Assembly (NCBI RefSeq): GCF_042649585.1
Contig: NZ_JBHRZM010000009.1
Coordinates: forward strand, 186,001-250,000
Direction of reading: 5' to 3'
Source: Helicobacter_F equorum
GTDB taxonomy: Bacteria > Campylobacterota > Campylobacteria > Campylobacterales > Helicobacteraceae
Length of the DNA: 64,000 nt
Shown here: in pieces, positions 1-7,865 of the stretch
Position numbering within the stretch: the stretch's first letter is position 1
Layout: every line of letters begins with the position of its first letter
Translations under genes and position numbers: made by a program
Notes under the pieces: generated by a model
The model's database searches: none
The model's input: the letters and a program-made list of their open reading frames with translations, nothing else
Told to the model about the DNA's origin: nothing

Positions 1-768
1 GATTTCATCAATATTCTTAAAAACCCAAGTCTGCAGGTGCTAAATCTTAGCACATTGTTACAAAAATTTTTGATGATTTTTACTTTTGTGATTGTAGGTT
101 TGGTGCTAAATGATTCATTTGGTATTCCTGAATCTAGCTTGTGGGAGATTTATACACCGGGTGCAATTTTAGGATTTCTTAGTCTTGCACCTGCCTCGAT
201 TTTGGCACAAAAAAAAGGGTATTTTAAACAAGTCTTGCTTGTTGGGGTGATTGCCTTTGTACTTTCGTATATTTTTATTGCATATGCTAGTTATATTGGG
301 AGTTTATGGCTTTTTGTGTTTGGGGTTATGATCTTTTTTGTGGGGTTTTGCATACATGAGCCAATCATGCAAACTCTAGCTAGTCGTTATCCAAAGGCAC
401 ACCAAAAAGGTTCGGCACTTGGATTTTTGACCACGCTTGGATTTGTGGGTTCAGCACTTGGAGCTTTGTGTGGTGGTATGTTGTATCAATCTTTTAGTCT
501 TGTAAGTTTGAGTGTGTGTGTTGTGGCAGTATGTGTGTTGTGGGCTATACTTATGGTAGCGCGATTACATAATCCAAATAATGAAAAAAACCTTTACTTG
601 CCGATAGATTCTTATACACAAGAGAGCTTGCAAAGTCTTAGTGCTGTTTCTGGTATCATAGAATGGTATATTAACACCACACAAGGTGTTGTAATTGTCA
701 AATATAATGACACATTATTACAAGAAAGCGAGATTCTCTCTCGTCTTACACACAAGGAGCAGTCATGA
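1..768 (+). CDS. MFS transporter, YajR-like, C-terminal part
   Basis: The reading frame is already open at base 1, so the N-terminal half lies outside the window. About 255 residues are visible: five or six hydrophobic segments of the C-terminal half of a major facilitator permease (glycine-rich helices such as GSALGFLTTLGFVGSALG), followed by a soluble tail of about 60 residues with alternating strands and helices. A small ferredoxin-like cytoplasmic domain after the last helix is the architecture of the YajR efflux group, which is why I prefer that family. Substrate unknown. It ends with an ATGA overlap with the next small ORF, so the two are probably translationally coupled. Confidence 0.75.
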   Translation, partial: DFINILKNPSLQVLNLSTLLQKFLMIFTFVIVGLVLNDSFGIPESSLWEIYTPGAILGFLSLAPASILAQKKGYFKQVLLVGVIAFVLSYIFIAYASYIGSLWLFVFGVMIFFVGFCIHEPIMQTLASRYPKAHQKGSALGFLTTLGFVGSALGALCGGMLYQSFSLVSLSVCVVAVCVLWAILMVARLHNPNNEKNLYLPIDSYTQESLQSLSAVSGIIEWYINTTQGVVIVKYNDTLLQESEILSRLTHKEQS

Positions 769-863
769 GTACACTAGAAAAAATTATCGTTGCTTCGGTG
801 ATGGTGAGTTATCTTATATTTCTTATATATCGCAATAGAGATTATTTTAAAAAAGACAAATAA
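765..863 (+). CDS. 32-residue single-pass membrane peptide
   Basis: A short ORF starts inside the stop codon of the MFS gene (ATGA) and is preceded by AAGGAG. It encodes 32 residues: a short polar N terminus, one hydrophobic stretch (IIVASVMVSYLIFLIY), then a basic tail ending in KKDK. This looks like a single transmembrane helix with the positive end in the cytoplasm. It is followed 9 bases later by the NifU-like gene, so it sits within an operon. I do not recognise a family. The overlap and good ribosome site support translation, but a sequence this short could be non-coding. Confidence 0.45.
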   Translation: MSTLEKIIVASVMVSYLIFLIYRNRDYFKKDK

Positions 864-872
864 GGAGCGAGA

Positions 873-1148
873 ATGGAGAATTTTCCTTTTAGTGATGAAG
901 AGCTTAAAGATCCAGTCAATATTGTGATTGAAAAGGTGCGTCCGACCCTGAATCTTGATGGCGGAGATATTAGTGTGTTGGGCATCAAAGACGCAAAGGT
1001 ATATGTGAGATTAGAAGGTGCGTGTCATGGGTGTCCAAGTAGCTCTAATACTTTGAAATATGCTATTGAGCGTAGGCTTAAAGAAGAGATTCACCCAGAT
1101 ATTGCCATTATCAATGTTGCACACCATACACCAAACCCATTAGGATAA
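873..1148 (+). CDS. NifU-like C-terminal domain (Nfu) Fe-S protein
   Basis: 91 residues forming a complete stand-alone Nfu domain. The CxxC motif in GACHGCPSS is the pair of cysteines that binds a transferable Fe-S cluster in a dimer. The upstream stretch LNLDGGDISVLGI is typical of the family. These proteins carry Fe-S clusters to cytosolic apo-proteins. The start has AAGGAGCGAGA before ATG. In H. pylori a homologous small NifU-like gene precedes a hypothetical gene and murE, the same order as here. Certainty of the family is high; the recipient proteins are not known from sequence. Confidence 0.88.
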   Translation: MENFPFSDEELKDPVNIVIEKVRPTLNLDGGDISVLGIKDAKVYVRLEGACHGCPSSSNTLKYAIERRLKEEIHPDIAIINVAHHTPNPLG

Positions 1149-1150
1149 AT

Positions 1151-1783
1151 ATGCCAAAGCTCACCTCTCAAAACACACGATATGCAATTAACAAAGCCTT
1201 AAAAAGTGCTTTTGAGCTTTTTAGCACCAAGCAATATGAGCGTGCGTTTAAGAGTTTTGAACGTATCCTTGCCGTAGCGCCAAAAAACAAAGATGCCAAG
1301 ATTGGAATCTTATTGTGTGATAGTGCGCGTGAGTTTCCAGAAAATGCGTATTCTCTTTTTGAGTATTATCAAATCCTTTTGTCTTCTAAAATTTCTAAGC
1401 AAAAAGCCCAAAAGCAGATTCTTGAGATTTTAGAATCTGTAGATAGGGCAAGTTTTAGTCTCTCAGATATGTTTAAGGGAGTTGAAAAAAAGAGAATCCA
1501 AGAACTTGATGGTATTTTGTATCAAGATTTTTTGGCTTCTATCAAAAATCGCTCTAGTTTCAAGGAAGCCTTTGAAGATATTATGTTTAGCACAAAAATA
1601 GCTTTTACCTCACCACAAGAATTTTATGATTTCTTGGAGCAGCTTATTGAAAATGGCTTCACAGAAATAGGGCTAGAATATATAGAATCTTTTAAGGCAC
1701 TCAAGCATACGCGCTTTGATGCACGTCTAGATGCAATCTTAAAAAAGGCTCTTGATGCGCATAACAAAAAACATAACTTATAA
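1151..1783 (+). CDS. hypothetical TPR-like protein upstream of murE
   Basis: 210 residues, predominantly helical and lysine-rich. The first 70 residues, with aromatic and alanine positions spaced as in AFELFSTKQYERAFKSFERIL, look like a tetratricopeptide pair. No signal peptide or membrane segment is visible, so it is probably cytoplasmic. It begins two bases after the NifU-like stop codon, and its last 29 bases overlap the start of murE, so translation of the three is likely coupled. The same position is held by an uncharacterised protein in H. pylori. Function unknown. Confidence 0.7.
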   Translation: MPKLTSQNTRYAINKALKSAFELFSTKQYERAFKSFERILAVAPKNKDAKIGILLCDSAREFPENAYSLFEYYQILLSSKISKQKAQKQILEILESVDRASFSLSDMFKGVEKKRIQELDGILYQDFLASIKNRSSFKEAFEDIMFSTKIAFTSPQEFYDFLEQLIENGFTEIGLEYIESFKALKHTRFDARLDAILKKALDAHNKKHNL

Positions 1784-3068
1784 CAATCAACGCTTTAGTG
1801 CGATCACTGATGATACGACATGTATAGATTCACACACACTTTTTGTCTGTACAAAACAAAATCAACGCTACTTTGTTGCCATGGATATAAAGCCACGATA
1901 TATTGAGGCACAAAATCTTAGGGAAATATTTGCCATGCCAAAATGTATCGTGGGTATCACAGGCACAAATGGTAAAACTACGACAGCGACAATTATTTAT
2001 GAGGCACTTCGTGAGCTTGGGTATAGCACAGCATTGCTGGGGACGCGTGGATTTTTTGTAAATGGAAGAACACTAAAGCCAAAGGGGCTGACAACACCAA
2101 GCGTTTTAGAGTTATATGAAAACTTTGAATCTGCTAAAGAATGCGAATATTTTATTATGGAAGTAAGTTCACATGCTATCGTGCAAGATCGTATCGCGGG
2201 CGTGCATTTTGGACTAAAGATTTTAAGCAACATCACAAGCGATCATTTAGATTTTCACAAAAGCTTAGAGGAATATATCCGTGTGAAAAATAGCTTTTTT
2301 GGTTGCGATAGCATAAAGCTTCTTAATGCCGATGAGCCAAAAGCACGCTACAATCTTACCAATGCTTATACCTATGGTATAGAATCTAAAGCAAACTTGC
2401 ATACGATATCTTATGATATATCTCATAATGTGCATGCGCAGGTGGTATGGGATGACAAAATTGCGCCCTTAGAGATTGCACAACTCTACACTAAGCTTTT
2501 TGGTAAACATAATCTCTATAATGCACTAGCAGCACTTGGTGCGCTAAAACTTCTCACACATGAACCTTTAGATTCACTCACGCAAGTTATTGCACATTTT
2601 GGCGGTGTGAGTGGGCGTATGGAAGTTATTTCTACCAAACCGCTTATTATTGTGGATTTTGCACACACTCACGATGGTATGGAGCAAATTTTTCAAAGCT
2701 TCACAGGGCGTAAACTTGTTGTGCTCTTTGGTGCAGGTGGTGATCGTGATACAAGCAAAAGACCAAAAATGGGAGCCATAGCAGATACCTATACACAGAG
2801 AATCTATCTCACAAGCGATAATCCTCGCAGTGAAGATCCAGATTCTATAATCGCCCAAATTGCTCAAGGCGTGCGTGATACTACCAAACTCATTATTGAA
2901 TCTAATCGCCAAAAAGCGCTAGAACTTGCTATACAATCATTGCAAGATGATGAGGTTTTGCTTGTGCTTGGCAAGGGCGATGAGAATTATCAGATTATTG
3001 GTGATAAGATTTTGCCTTTTGATGATAGGGAAGTTATTAGGCATTTACTAGCCTCTATGGATTCTTAG
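1755..3068 (+). CDS. murE: UDP-MurNAc-tripeptide synthetase MurE
   Basis: MurE adds the third amino acid to the cytoplasmic peptidoglycan precursor using ATP. The Mur-ligase P-loop GITGTNGKTTT lies at about residues 68-78, the SDHLDFHKS segment follows in the middle domain, and DNPR at about 355-358 is the signature of ligases that select meso-diaminopimelate. At 437 residues it is shorter at the N terminus than E. coli MurE but close to the H. pylori size. I chose the ATG at 1755 over an in-frame TTG one codon earlier. The gene starts within the 3' end of the preceding gene. Confidence 0.94.
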   Translation: MRITKNITYNNQRFSAITDDTTCIDSHTLFVCTKQNQRYFVAMDIKPRYIEAQNLREIFAMPKCIVGITGTNGKTTTATIIYEALRELGYSTALLGTRGFFVNGRTLKPKGLTTPSVLELYENFESAKECEYFIMEVSSHAIVQDRIAGVHFGLKILSNITSDHLDFHKSLEEYIRVKNSFFGCDSIKLLNADEPKARYNLTNAYTYGIESKANLHTISYDISHNVHAQVVWDDKIAPLEIAQLYTKLFGKHNLYNALAALGALKLLTHEPLDSLTQVIAHFGGVSGRMEVISTKPLIIVDFAHTHDGMEQIFQSFTGRKLVVLFGAGGDRDTSKRPKMGAIADTYTQRIYLTSDNPRSEDPDSIIAQIAQGVRDTTKLIIESNRQKALELAIQSLQDDEVLLVLGKGDENYQIIGDKILPFDDREVIRHLLASMDS

Positions 3069-3216
3069 GATATTGGGGTTTTTATATTCGTATTTTCTAC
3101 TATTTTGTGATACACATTTGAGGGCAAGCCTTGAGTTAGAGTAACTCTGATATTTTATAATTTCATGTATTTTGTGGATTTAGGTTTTAGCAGCTGGCGA
3201 TCTTAAGGAGGCGTTT

Positions 3217-3651
3217 GTGGCTTATACAATTATTGAGGTAGAAAAAAAGACAGGAGTGTCTTCGCATACCTTGCGTTTTTGGGCAAAGAGAGGTTTGTTT
3301 CCTTTTGTGGAAAAAGATGACAATCAAGTCAAATATTTTAGCGAGCGCGATGTGGAATGGGTGCGTTGGATTAACTGGTTTCGTAAAGCCCAAATGGATA
3401 TTCCGACTATTAAACATTACATAGAGCTCGCAAACAAGGGCGATGTAACAGCAAAAGAGCGACGAGAATTGATTGCTAGGCAAAAAGAGATTGTTGCAGA
3501 TACTATTGAGGAGCTAAAATCTGTGCTTGAAACATTAGATTATAAGCTTGGTGTTTATGATGAAATGCTACGTAATAATATTGATGGATATAATCCACAA
3601 AGTAAACAATATAAAGGCTGTAAAAAGACTACAAAAAAGGAGAATAAATGA
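3217..3651 (+). CDS. MerR-family transcriptional regulator
   Basis: 144 residues with a MerR winged-helix domain at the N terminus: YTIIEVEKKTGVSSHTLRFW is the helix-turn-helix, and FWAKRGLFPF is the usual wing start. A coiled-coil dimerisation helix follows (about residues 75-115). The C-terminal tail has only one cysteine, so it does not look like a metal sensor of the MerR/ZntR kind; an AdhR/NmlR-like oxidative or electrophile sensor is possible. The start is a GTG preceded by a strong TTAAGGAGGCGTTT. Its stop codon overlaps the start of mdaB, so it may control that operon. Confidence 0.82.
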   Translation: MAYTIIEVEKKTGVSSHTLRFWAKRGLFPFVEKDDNQVKYFSERDVEWVRWINWFRKAQMDIPTIKHYIELANKGDVTAKERRELIARQKEIVADTIEELKSVLETLDYKLGVYDEMLRNNIDGYNPQSKQYKGCKKTTKKENK

Positions 3652-4229
3652 AAAATATATTACTTATTAACGGAGGCAAAAGGTTTGGTAGTAGTGAAGG
3701 TAGGCTTTCTGCGACTTTACAGGAAGTGGCTAAAGAAACATTGCAATTTTTTGGGTGCAATATTGTAGAAACACATATAGATAAGGGCTATGATATAGAA
3801 TCTGAAGTGCAAAAATTATTAGATTCTGATGTATGGATTTATCAAATGCCTGGTTGGTGGATGGGTGAGCCTTGGATAGTAAAAGAATATATAGATAAAG
3901 TATTTATGGCAGGAGCTGGAAAATTTTGTGCTAGTGATGGACGACATCGTGATAATCCAACCAAAAATTATGGCAAAGGTGGCTTATTGCGCGATAAGAA
4001 ATATATGTTTAGTCTTACTTGGAATGCGCCTATTGAGGCATTTACAGACAAAGATGAGTTTTTTGGTGGTGTGGGTGTAGATGTCGTGTATTTGCATTTG
4101 CATAAGGCACACGAATTTTTAGGTATGCAGGCTTTGTCAACATTTATTTGTAATGATGTGATCAAAAACCCACAAGTAGAGCAATACATAAAAGAGTATA
4201 AAGCACATTTGCAAAAAGTCTTTGGTTAA
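3648..4229 (+). CDS. mdaB: NAD(P)H quinone reductase MdaB
   Basis: 193 residues of the flavodoxin-like NAD(P)H:quinone oxidoreductase fold. The first strand and flavin loop read LLINGGKRFGSSEGRLS, and the conserved QMPGWWMGEPWIVKEYID segment matches MdaB proteins, which reduce quinones by two electrons and protect Helicobacter against oxidative stress. It overlaps the MerR-family gene upstream by four bases. The 3' end of the gene, from about residue 167 to the stop, is contained in the first copy of a tandem duplication that repeats just downstream; the complete gene is intact. Confidence 0.9.
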   Translation: MKNILLINGGKRFGSSEGRLSATLQEVAKETLQFFGCNIVETHIDKGYDIESEVQKLLDSDVWIYQMPGWWMGEPWIVKEYIDKVFMAGAGKFCASDGRHRDNPTKNYGKGGLLRDKKYMFSLTWNAPIEAFTDKDEFFGGVGVDVVYLHLHKAHEFLGMQALSTFICNDVIKNPQVEQYIKEYKAHLQKVFG

Positions 4230-4420
4230 AGTAAGGATAGGATTATGAATGTTTTTGAGAAAGATTTGGCTGGTGTGCCACTATTTGTAATGATGTGATC
4301 AAAAACCCACAAGTAGAGCAATACATAAAAGAGTATAAAGCACATTTGCAAAAAGTCTTTGGTTAAAGTAAGGATAGGATTATGAATGTTTTTGAGAAAG
4401 ATTTGGCTGGTGTGCCACTA
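4145..4420 (+). repeat. 137-bp exact tandem duplication
   Basis: Two direct copies of 139 bases (4145-4283 and 4282-4420) are identical by eye, offset by 137 bases and sharing the two bases TA at the junction. Each copy holds the last 85 bases of mdaB, the intergenic ribosome site and the first 39 bases of the acetyltransferase gene. The result is one complete mdaB, a spacer with a repeated mdaB tail, and one complete acetyltransferase preceded by a decapitated copy. The perfect identity implies a recent event or an assembly artefact. Confidence 0.95.
4245..4298 (+). pseudogene. truncated 5' copy of the acetyltransferase gene
   Basis: The first copy of the tandem duplication carries the same ribosome site (GTAAGGATAGGATT) and start codon as the full acetyltransferase gene. 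It reads the same first 13 residues (MNVFEKDLAGVPL) and then runs into the repeated mdaB tail, stopping after FVMM. If translated it would yield a 17-residue peptide. It would also compete with the authentic start 137 bases downstream for ribosomes. Confidence 0.85.
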
Positions 4421-4963
4421 GATTCTAGAGATCCCGAAGTCGCACCTATCATCGAAGTGATTAAGCACACGCAAAAACTCATCGCCAAGCTTAATAATGG
4501 AGAAAAAAGCGAGGAGCAAGTGCGTGAGATTTTAAGTCAAATTACGGGAAGAGAGGTGGATTCTAGTTTGTGGCTTTTGCCACCTTTTTATGCGGATTTT
4601 GGGCGTAATATATATTTTGGCAAAAATGTTTTTGTTAATTCCGCTTGCACATTTATGGATCGGGGCGGAATCTATATTGATGATGAAGTGTTTATCGGAC
4701 CAAAAGTTAATCTCATCACCATTAATCACGACATTAATCCTTGTAATCGCACCACCACCATTTGTAAGCCTATTTATATCCAAAAGCGTGTGTGGATAGG
4801 TGTAGCAGCAACTATTTGTCCGGGTGTTAGGATTGGTGAAAATTCTATCGTGGGCGCTAATGCAGTCGTTACCAAAGATGTCCCACCAAATTCTATCGTG
4901 GGTGGAAACCCTGCAAAGCTTATCAAAAAAATAGAGATAGAAAATTATACGCCAAAGGATTAG
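4382..4963 (+). CDS. hexapeptide-repeat sugar O-acetyltransferase
   Basis: 193 residues of the maltose/galactoside/NodL acetyltransferase group. There is an N-terminal helical domain (about residues 1-60), then left-handed beta-helix turns. The histidine of TINHDINP (about residue 115) corresponds to the catalytic base. The C-terminal turns VWIGVAATICPGVRIG and NSIVGANAVVTKDV are the typical hexapeptide repeats, ending with GGNPAKLIK. It acetylates a sugar hydroxyl from acetyl-CoA in the cytoplasm; the acceptor is not predictable. The start is unambiguous (GTAAGGATAGGATT before ATG), although the same start is duplicated upstream. cutA follows by one base. Confidence 0.88.
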   Translation: MNVFEKDLAGVPLDSRDPEVAPIIEVIKHTQKLIAKLNNGEKSEEQVREILSQITGREVDSSLWLLPPFYADFGRNIYFGKNVFVNSACTFMDRGGIYIDDEVFIGPKVNLITINHDINPCNRTTTICKPIYIQKRVWIGVAATICPGVRIGENSIVGANAVVTKDVPPNSIVGGNPAKLIKKIEIENYTPKD

Positions 4964-4964
4964 T

Positions 4965-5270
4965 ATGCCACTTGTAATCTTAAGCACCGCACCAAACAAA
5001 AAGGAAGCCAAACGATTAGCCAAAAAGCTTTGTAAGCGACGCCTTGCTGCTTGTGTCCAAACACATAAAATACAAAGTTATTATCATTGGCAAGGTGTTA
5101 TATGCGCAGAATCTGAAATTGCTCTAAGTATCAAGACACGCAAAAAACATTATAAGAAGATTCGCAAATTTTTGCGCTCTCACCATAGTTATGAAGTGCC
5201 ACAGATTCTAGCATTTATACCATGTAAAATAGAAAAACACTACAAAAAGTGGCTAAAAAAGGCTATATAG
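4965..5270 (+). CDS. cutA: CutA1 divalent-ion tolerance protein
   Basis: 101 residues, close to the usual CutA1 length. The order of motifs is characteristic: LVILSTAPNKKEAKRLAKKL, then RLAACVQ with the conserved cysteine, then YYHWQG, SEIALSIKTRK and YEVPQILAFI near the end. CutA1 forms a trimer of ferredoxin-like folds and has been linked to copper tolerance, although its true function is unclear. It is translated together with the acetyltransferase (one-base gap) and ends convergently with galE. The C terminus is more basic than usual. Confidence 0.88.
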   Translation: MPLVILSTAPNKKEAKRLAKKLCKRRLAACVQTHKIQSYYHWQGVICAESEIALSIKTRKKHYKKIRKFLRSHHSYEVPQILAFIPCKIEKHYKKWLKKAI

Positions 5271-5342
5271 CCTGAAAATTTTGGATTCTTATTTGTTTTT
5301 GTATCCAAATACTCCCACCTGTATTTTTCTGACTGCATAGTA

Positions 5343-6383
5343 TTATTTGCCAAATCTTTCCCACTCATATGCACTTTTGATGATGTAGGCGAGATCATTA
5401 AATCGTGGTTTCCAATCTGTGAGAGTGCAGATTTTAGTATTATCTGCAACAAGAATAGCAGGATCTCCTGCTCTACGATCAGAATCTAAGACCACAAAAT
5501 CCACGCCACTTACCTTCTTTACCATTTGGATAACTTCAAGCACACTATAGCCTTGTCCATAACCCACATTAAAAATTTCACTTGTATTATGTGTTTGGAG
5601 ATATTTTAGTGCGCTTAAATGGGCGTTTGCTAAATCATCGACATGTATATAGTCTCGCACGCAAGTGCTATCTTTGGTCGCATAATCTCTACCAAAAATA
5701 TGCATCATCTCTCTTGATCCACATGCACATTCACATGCAACTTTGATGAGATGGGTTGCGTTTTTGGATCTTTGTCCCAAACCTTGTGCAGATTCTAAAA
5801 GTTCTAGTGTGTTAGCGCTACTTGCTCCTGCAACATTAAAATAACGCAAAATAGCATAATTAAATTGTGGATAGGCACGATGTGTATCCATAAGCACACG
5901 CTCACTCATCATTTTGCTCGCACCATATGGGTTAATAGGAGTTAGTGGAGCATTTTCTCGCACAGGCACAAGGCTTGCATCTGGTTCACCATATACCGCT
6001 GCTGTAGAGCTAAAGATAAAGGTATTAATGCCATGTTTTATACAAAGCTCGATAAGTAGGGTAGTGTTTAGTGTATTGTTTTTGTAATATGTAAGTGGCA
6101 GGGTCACAGATTCACTAACAATGAGTGAGGCAGCAAAATGCACAATTGCGTCGAATTTTTCTTGCGCCATAAGAGTAGAGAGGGTATGTGTGTCACCCAC
6201 ATCACCCCTTATAAACCGCACGCGATCCCCAAAAACTTTTGCAATGTATGTGTAATTTTCCTCAAAACCTGTGCTTAGATTATCATAAATCACAATATGA
6301 GAATCTAGCTGTTGTGTGAGAAACCAAAATGCTGTGTGTGATCCTATATAGCCACTTGCACCAGTAAAGAGAAATTTTTTCAT
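5343..6383 (-). CDS. galE: UDP-glucose 4-epimerase GalE
   Basis: 346 residues of the extended short-chain dehydrogenase family. The NAD-binding motif GASGYIGSH is at residues 8-16. The active-site serine and YxxxK lie in FSSTAAVYGE and INPYGASK, and RYFNVAGA and VRDYIHVDDLA are GalE landmarks. It interconverts UDP-glucose and UDP-galactose for lipopolysaccharide and glycan synthesis. That fits the glycosyltransferases elsewhere in the window, but the gene stands alone here, convergent with cutA and with about 80 bases of untranslated sequence before fliI. Confidence 0.93.
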   Translation of the reverse strand: MKKFLFTGASGYIGSHTAFWFLTQQLDSHIVIYDNLSTGFEENYTYIAKVFGDRVRFIRGDVGDTHTLSTLMAQEKFDAIVHFAASLIVSESVTLPLTYYKNNTLNTTLLIELCIKHGINTFIFSSTAAVYGEPDASLVPVRENAPLTPINPYGASKMMSERVLMDTHRAYPQFNYAILRYFNVAGASSANTLELLESAQGLGQRSKNATHLIKVACECACGSREMMHIFGRDYATKDSTCVRDYIHVDDLANAHLSALKYLQTHNTSEIFNVGYGQGYSVLEVIQMVKKVSGVDFVVLDSDRRAGDPAILVADNTKICTLTDWKPRFNDLAYIIKSAYEWERFGK

Positions 6384-6465
6384 ACCTATTCCTTGTTAAA
6401 GATTTGTTAGAGATTCTTATACATGCAACTTAATAGATTTTTTGAGATTGTAGCATATATTAGTC

Positions 6466-7785
6466 TTAGCTCATAATGACTTGAAGTTGTTCTATGATTT
6501 TTTGGTATTCCCAAATGTCTTTAAACTCTTGGCTTAAAAATTCCTCCATAAGAAGTTTTTTTCCTAGTGCCTCATCAAGTTCAGGATCATTGCCTTTTTG
6601 GTAAGCACCAATGCGCAATAAAACTTCATTTTCTTTCAATAGTGCATATAGTCGTCGAAATTTTCTTACTACTTGTAGATGTGGTGGCGTGATAACATCA
6701 TTAATGACCCTCGAGGCAGAGTTTAGGATATTGATTGGTGGATAGATTCCAGAATCTGTGAGTTCGCGTGAAAGCACAATATGCCCATCAAGGATAGAGC
6801 GACTTTGATCAGCGATAGGATCGTTGAGGTCATCGCCTTCAGTGAGTACGGTAAAAAATGCCGTGATAGATCCCACGCCTTCTTCTTTTCCGGCACGCTC
6901 CATAAGTTGGGGTAAAATCGTGAGAGAAGAAGGTGGATAGCCTTTGCTTGTAGGTGGCTCACCAAGTGCCAAGCCTATTTCACGTTGCGCCATAGCAAAA
7001 CGCGTGATAGAATCCATGATAAATAAGACATCTTGCCCTTGTTCTTTAAAATACTCGGCAATAGCCATAGCACTAAATGCGCCATATTTACGCATAAGTG
7101 GCGAATCATCGCTTGTGGCTACAACAATAATAGTATTATTCATATTGTTATTGAGATTTTTTTGGATAAATTCTGGTACTTCTCTACCACGCTCACCTAT
7201 GAGGGCGATTACTTTGATAGGAGCTTTGCAACCACTAACAATCATTCCCATAAGTGTAGATTTACCCACACCAGATCCAGCAAAGATTCCCATTTTTTGT
7301 CCTTTGCCACAGGTGAGTAAGCCATCGATGCTTTTGACACCTACACTAAAGACCTCATTAATGACGCCTCGTTTGAGTGCGCTAATAGGTTCCCGCATAA
7401 GAGGAGTGCTAGATTCTGCATGTAGTGCTCCTTTGCCATCTATAGGGATTCCAAGTGGATTTATCACACGCCCCAAAAGTGCATTTCCCACAGGAATCTG
7501 TAAACCTTGCGTAATAACGCGGACATAATCCCCACTTTTTCGCCCCTCAACAAATGAAAAAGGATTGATATAAAAATGATCTTTTTCTATTGCGCTCACT
7601 ATACCCAAATCTTTTGTGCTGCGTTCTGATAGAGAATCTATGGGGTTAGAAAATTCAATAATATCTCCCACGCTTGGACGTATGCCACTCGCCACAATTA
7701 CATTTGGCATAATTTTGATGATACTACCATAGCTTGGAGAAAGGTTAGTGTTTTTAAGCTTTTGGCGAATTTCTTGTAATGACAT
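6466..7785 (-). CDS. fliI: flagellar type III export ATPase FliI
   Basis: 439 residues from the chosen start. The Walker A motif FAGSGVGKST lies at about 168-177, and the Walker B region LFIMDSITRFAMAQRE follows. EPPTSKGYPPS and the C-terminal helical domain match FliI, the hexameric ATPase that unfolds flagellar export substrates at the inner membrane. The frame remains open further upstream with a TTG, but the ATG at 7785 follows TTTAGGATATTT and begins MSLQEIRQKL, as in Helicobacter FliI. The gene is divergent from tig with an 80-base intergenic region and has no flagellar gene as a neighbour. Confidence 0.93.
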   Translation of the reverse strand: MSLQEIRQKLKNTNLSPSYGSIIKIMPNVIVASGIRPSVGDIIEFSNPIDSLSERSTKDLGIVSAIEKDHFYINPFSFVEGRKSGDYVRVITQGLQIPVGNALLGRVINPLGIPIDGKGALHAESSTPLMREPISALKRGVINEVFSVGVKSIDGLLTCGKGQKMGIFAGSGVGKSTLMGMIVSGCKAPIKVIALIGERGREVPEFIQKNLNNNMNNTIIVVATSDDSPLMRKYGAFSAMAIAEYFKEQGQDVLFIMDSITRFAMAQREIGLALGEPPTSKGYPPSSLTILPQLMERAGKEEGVGSITAFFTVLTEGDDLNDPIADQSRSILDGHIVLSRELTDSGIYPPINILNSASRVINDVITPPHLQVVRKFRRLYALLKENEVLLRIGAYQKGNDPELDEALGKKLLMEEFLSQEFKDIWEYQKIIEQLQVIMS

Positions 7786-7832
7786 AAATATCCTAAATTT
7801 TTTTAAGGTTTTTTTAGTTAAAATCGCCAAAT

Positions 7833-7838
7833 TATACT
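7833..7838 (+). promoter_or_regulatory. -10 element upstream of tig
   Basis: TATACT lies 28 bases before the tig start codon in the short region shared with fliI. Helicobacter housekeeping promoters are recognised mainly by an extended or plain -10 with a weak -35, so this is a reasonable tig promoter. Inference from position and sequence only. Confidence 0.45.
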
Positions 7839-7865
7839 TGAGTAAATATTAAATTAAGGAATTGT

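Noticed and set aside
4532..5023. A 163-codon minus-strand open frame opposite the acetyltransferase
   Set aside because: Antisense to a gene with hexapeptide repeats; composition bias only.
6944..7528. A 194-codon plus-strand open frame opposite fliI
   Set aside because: Shadow of fliI; no ribosome site and no plausible domain.
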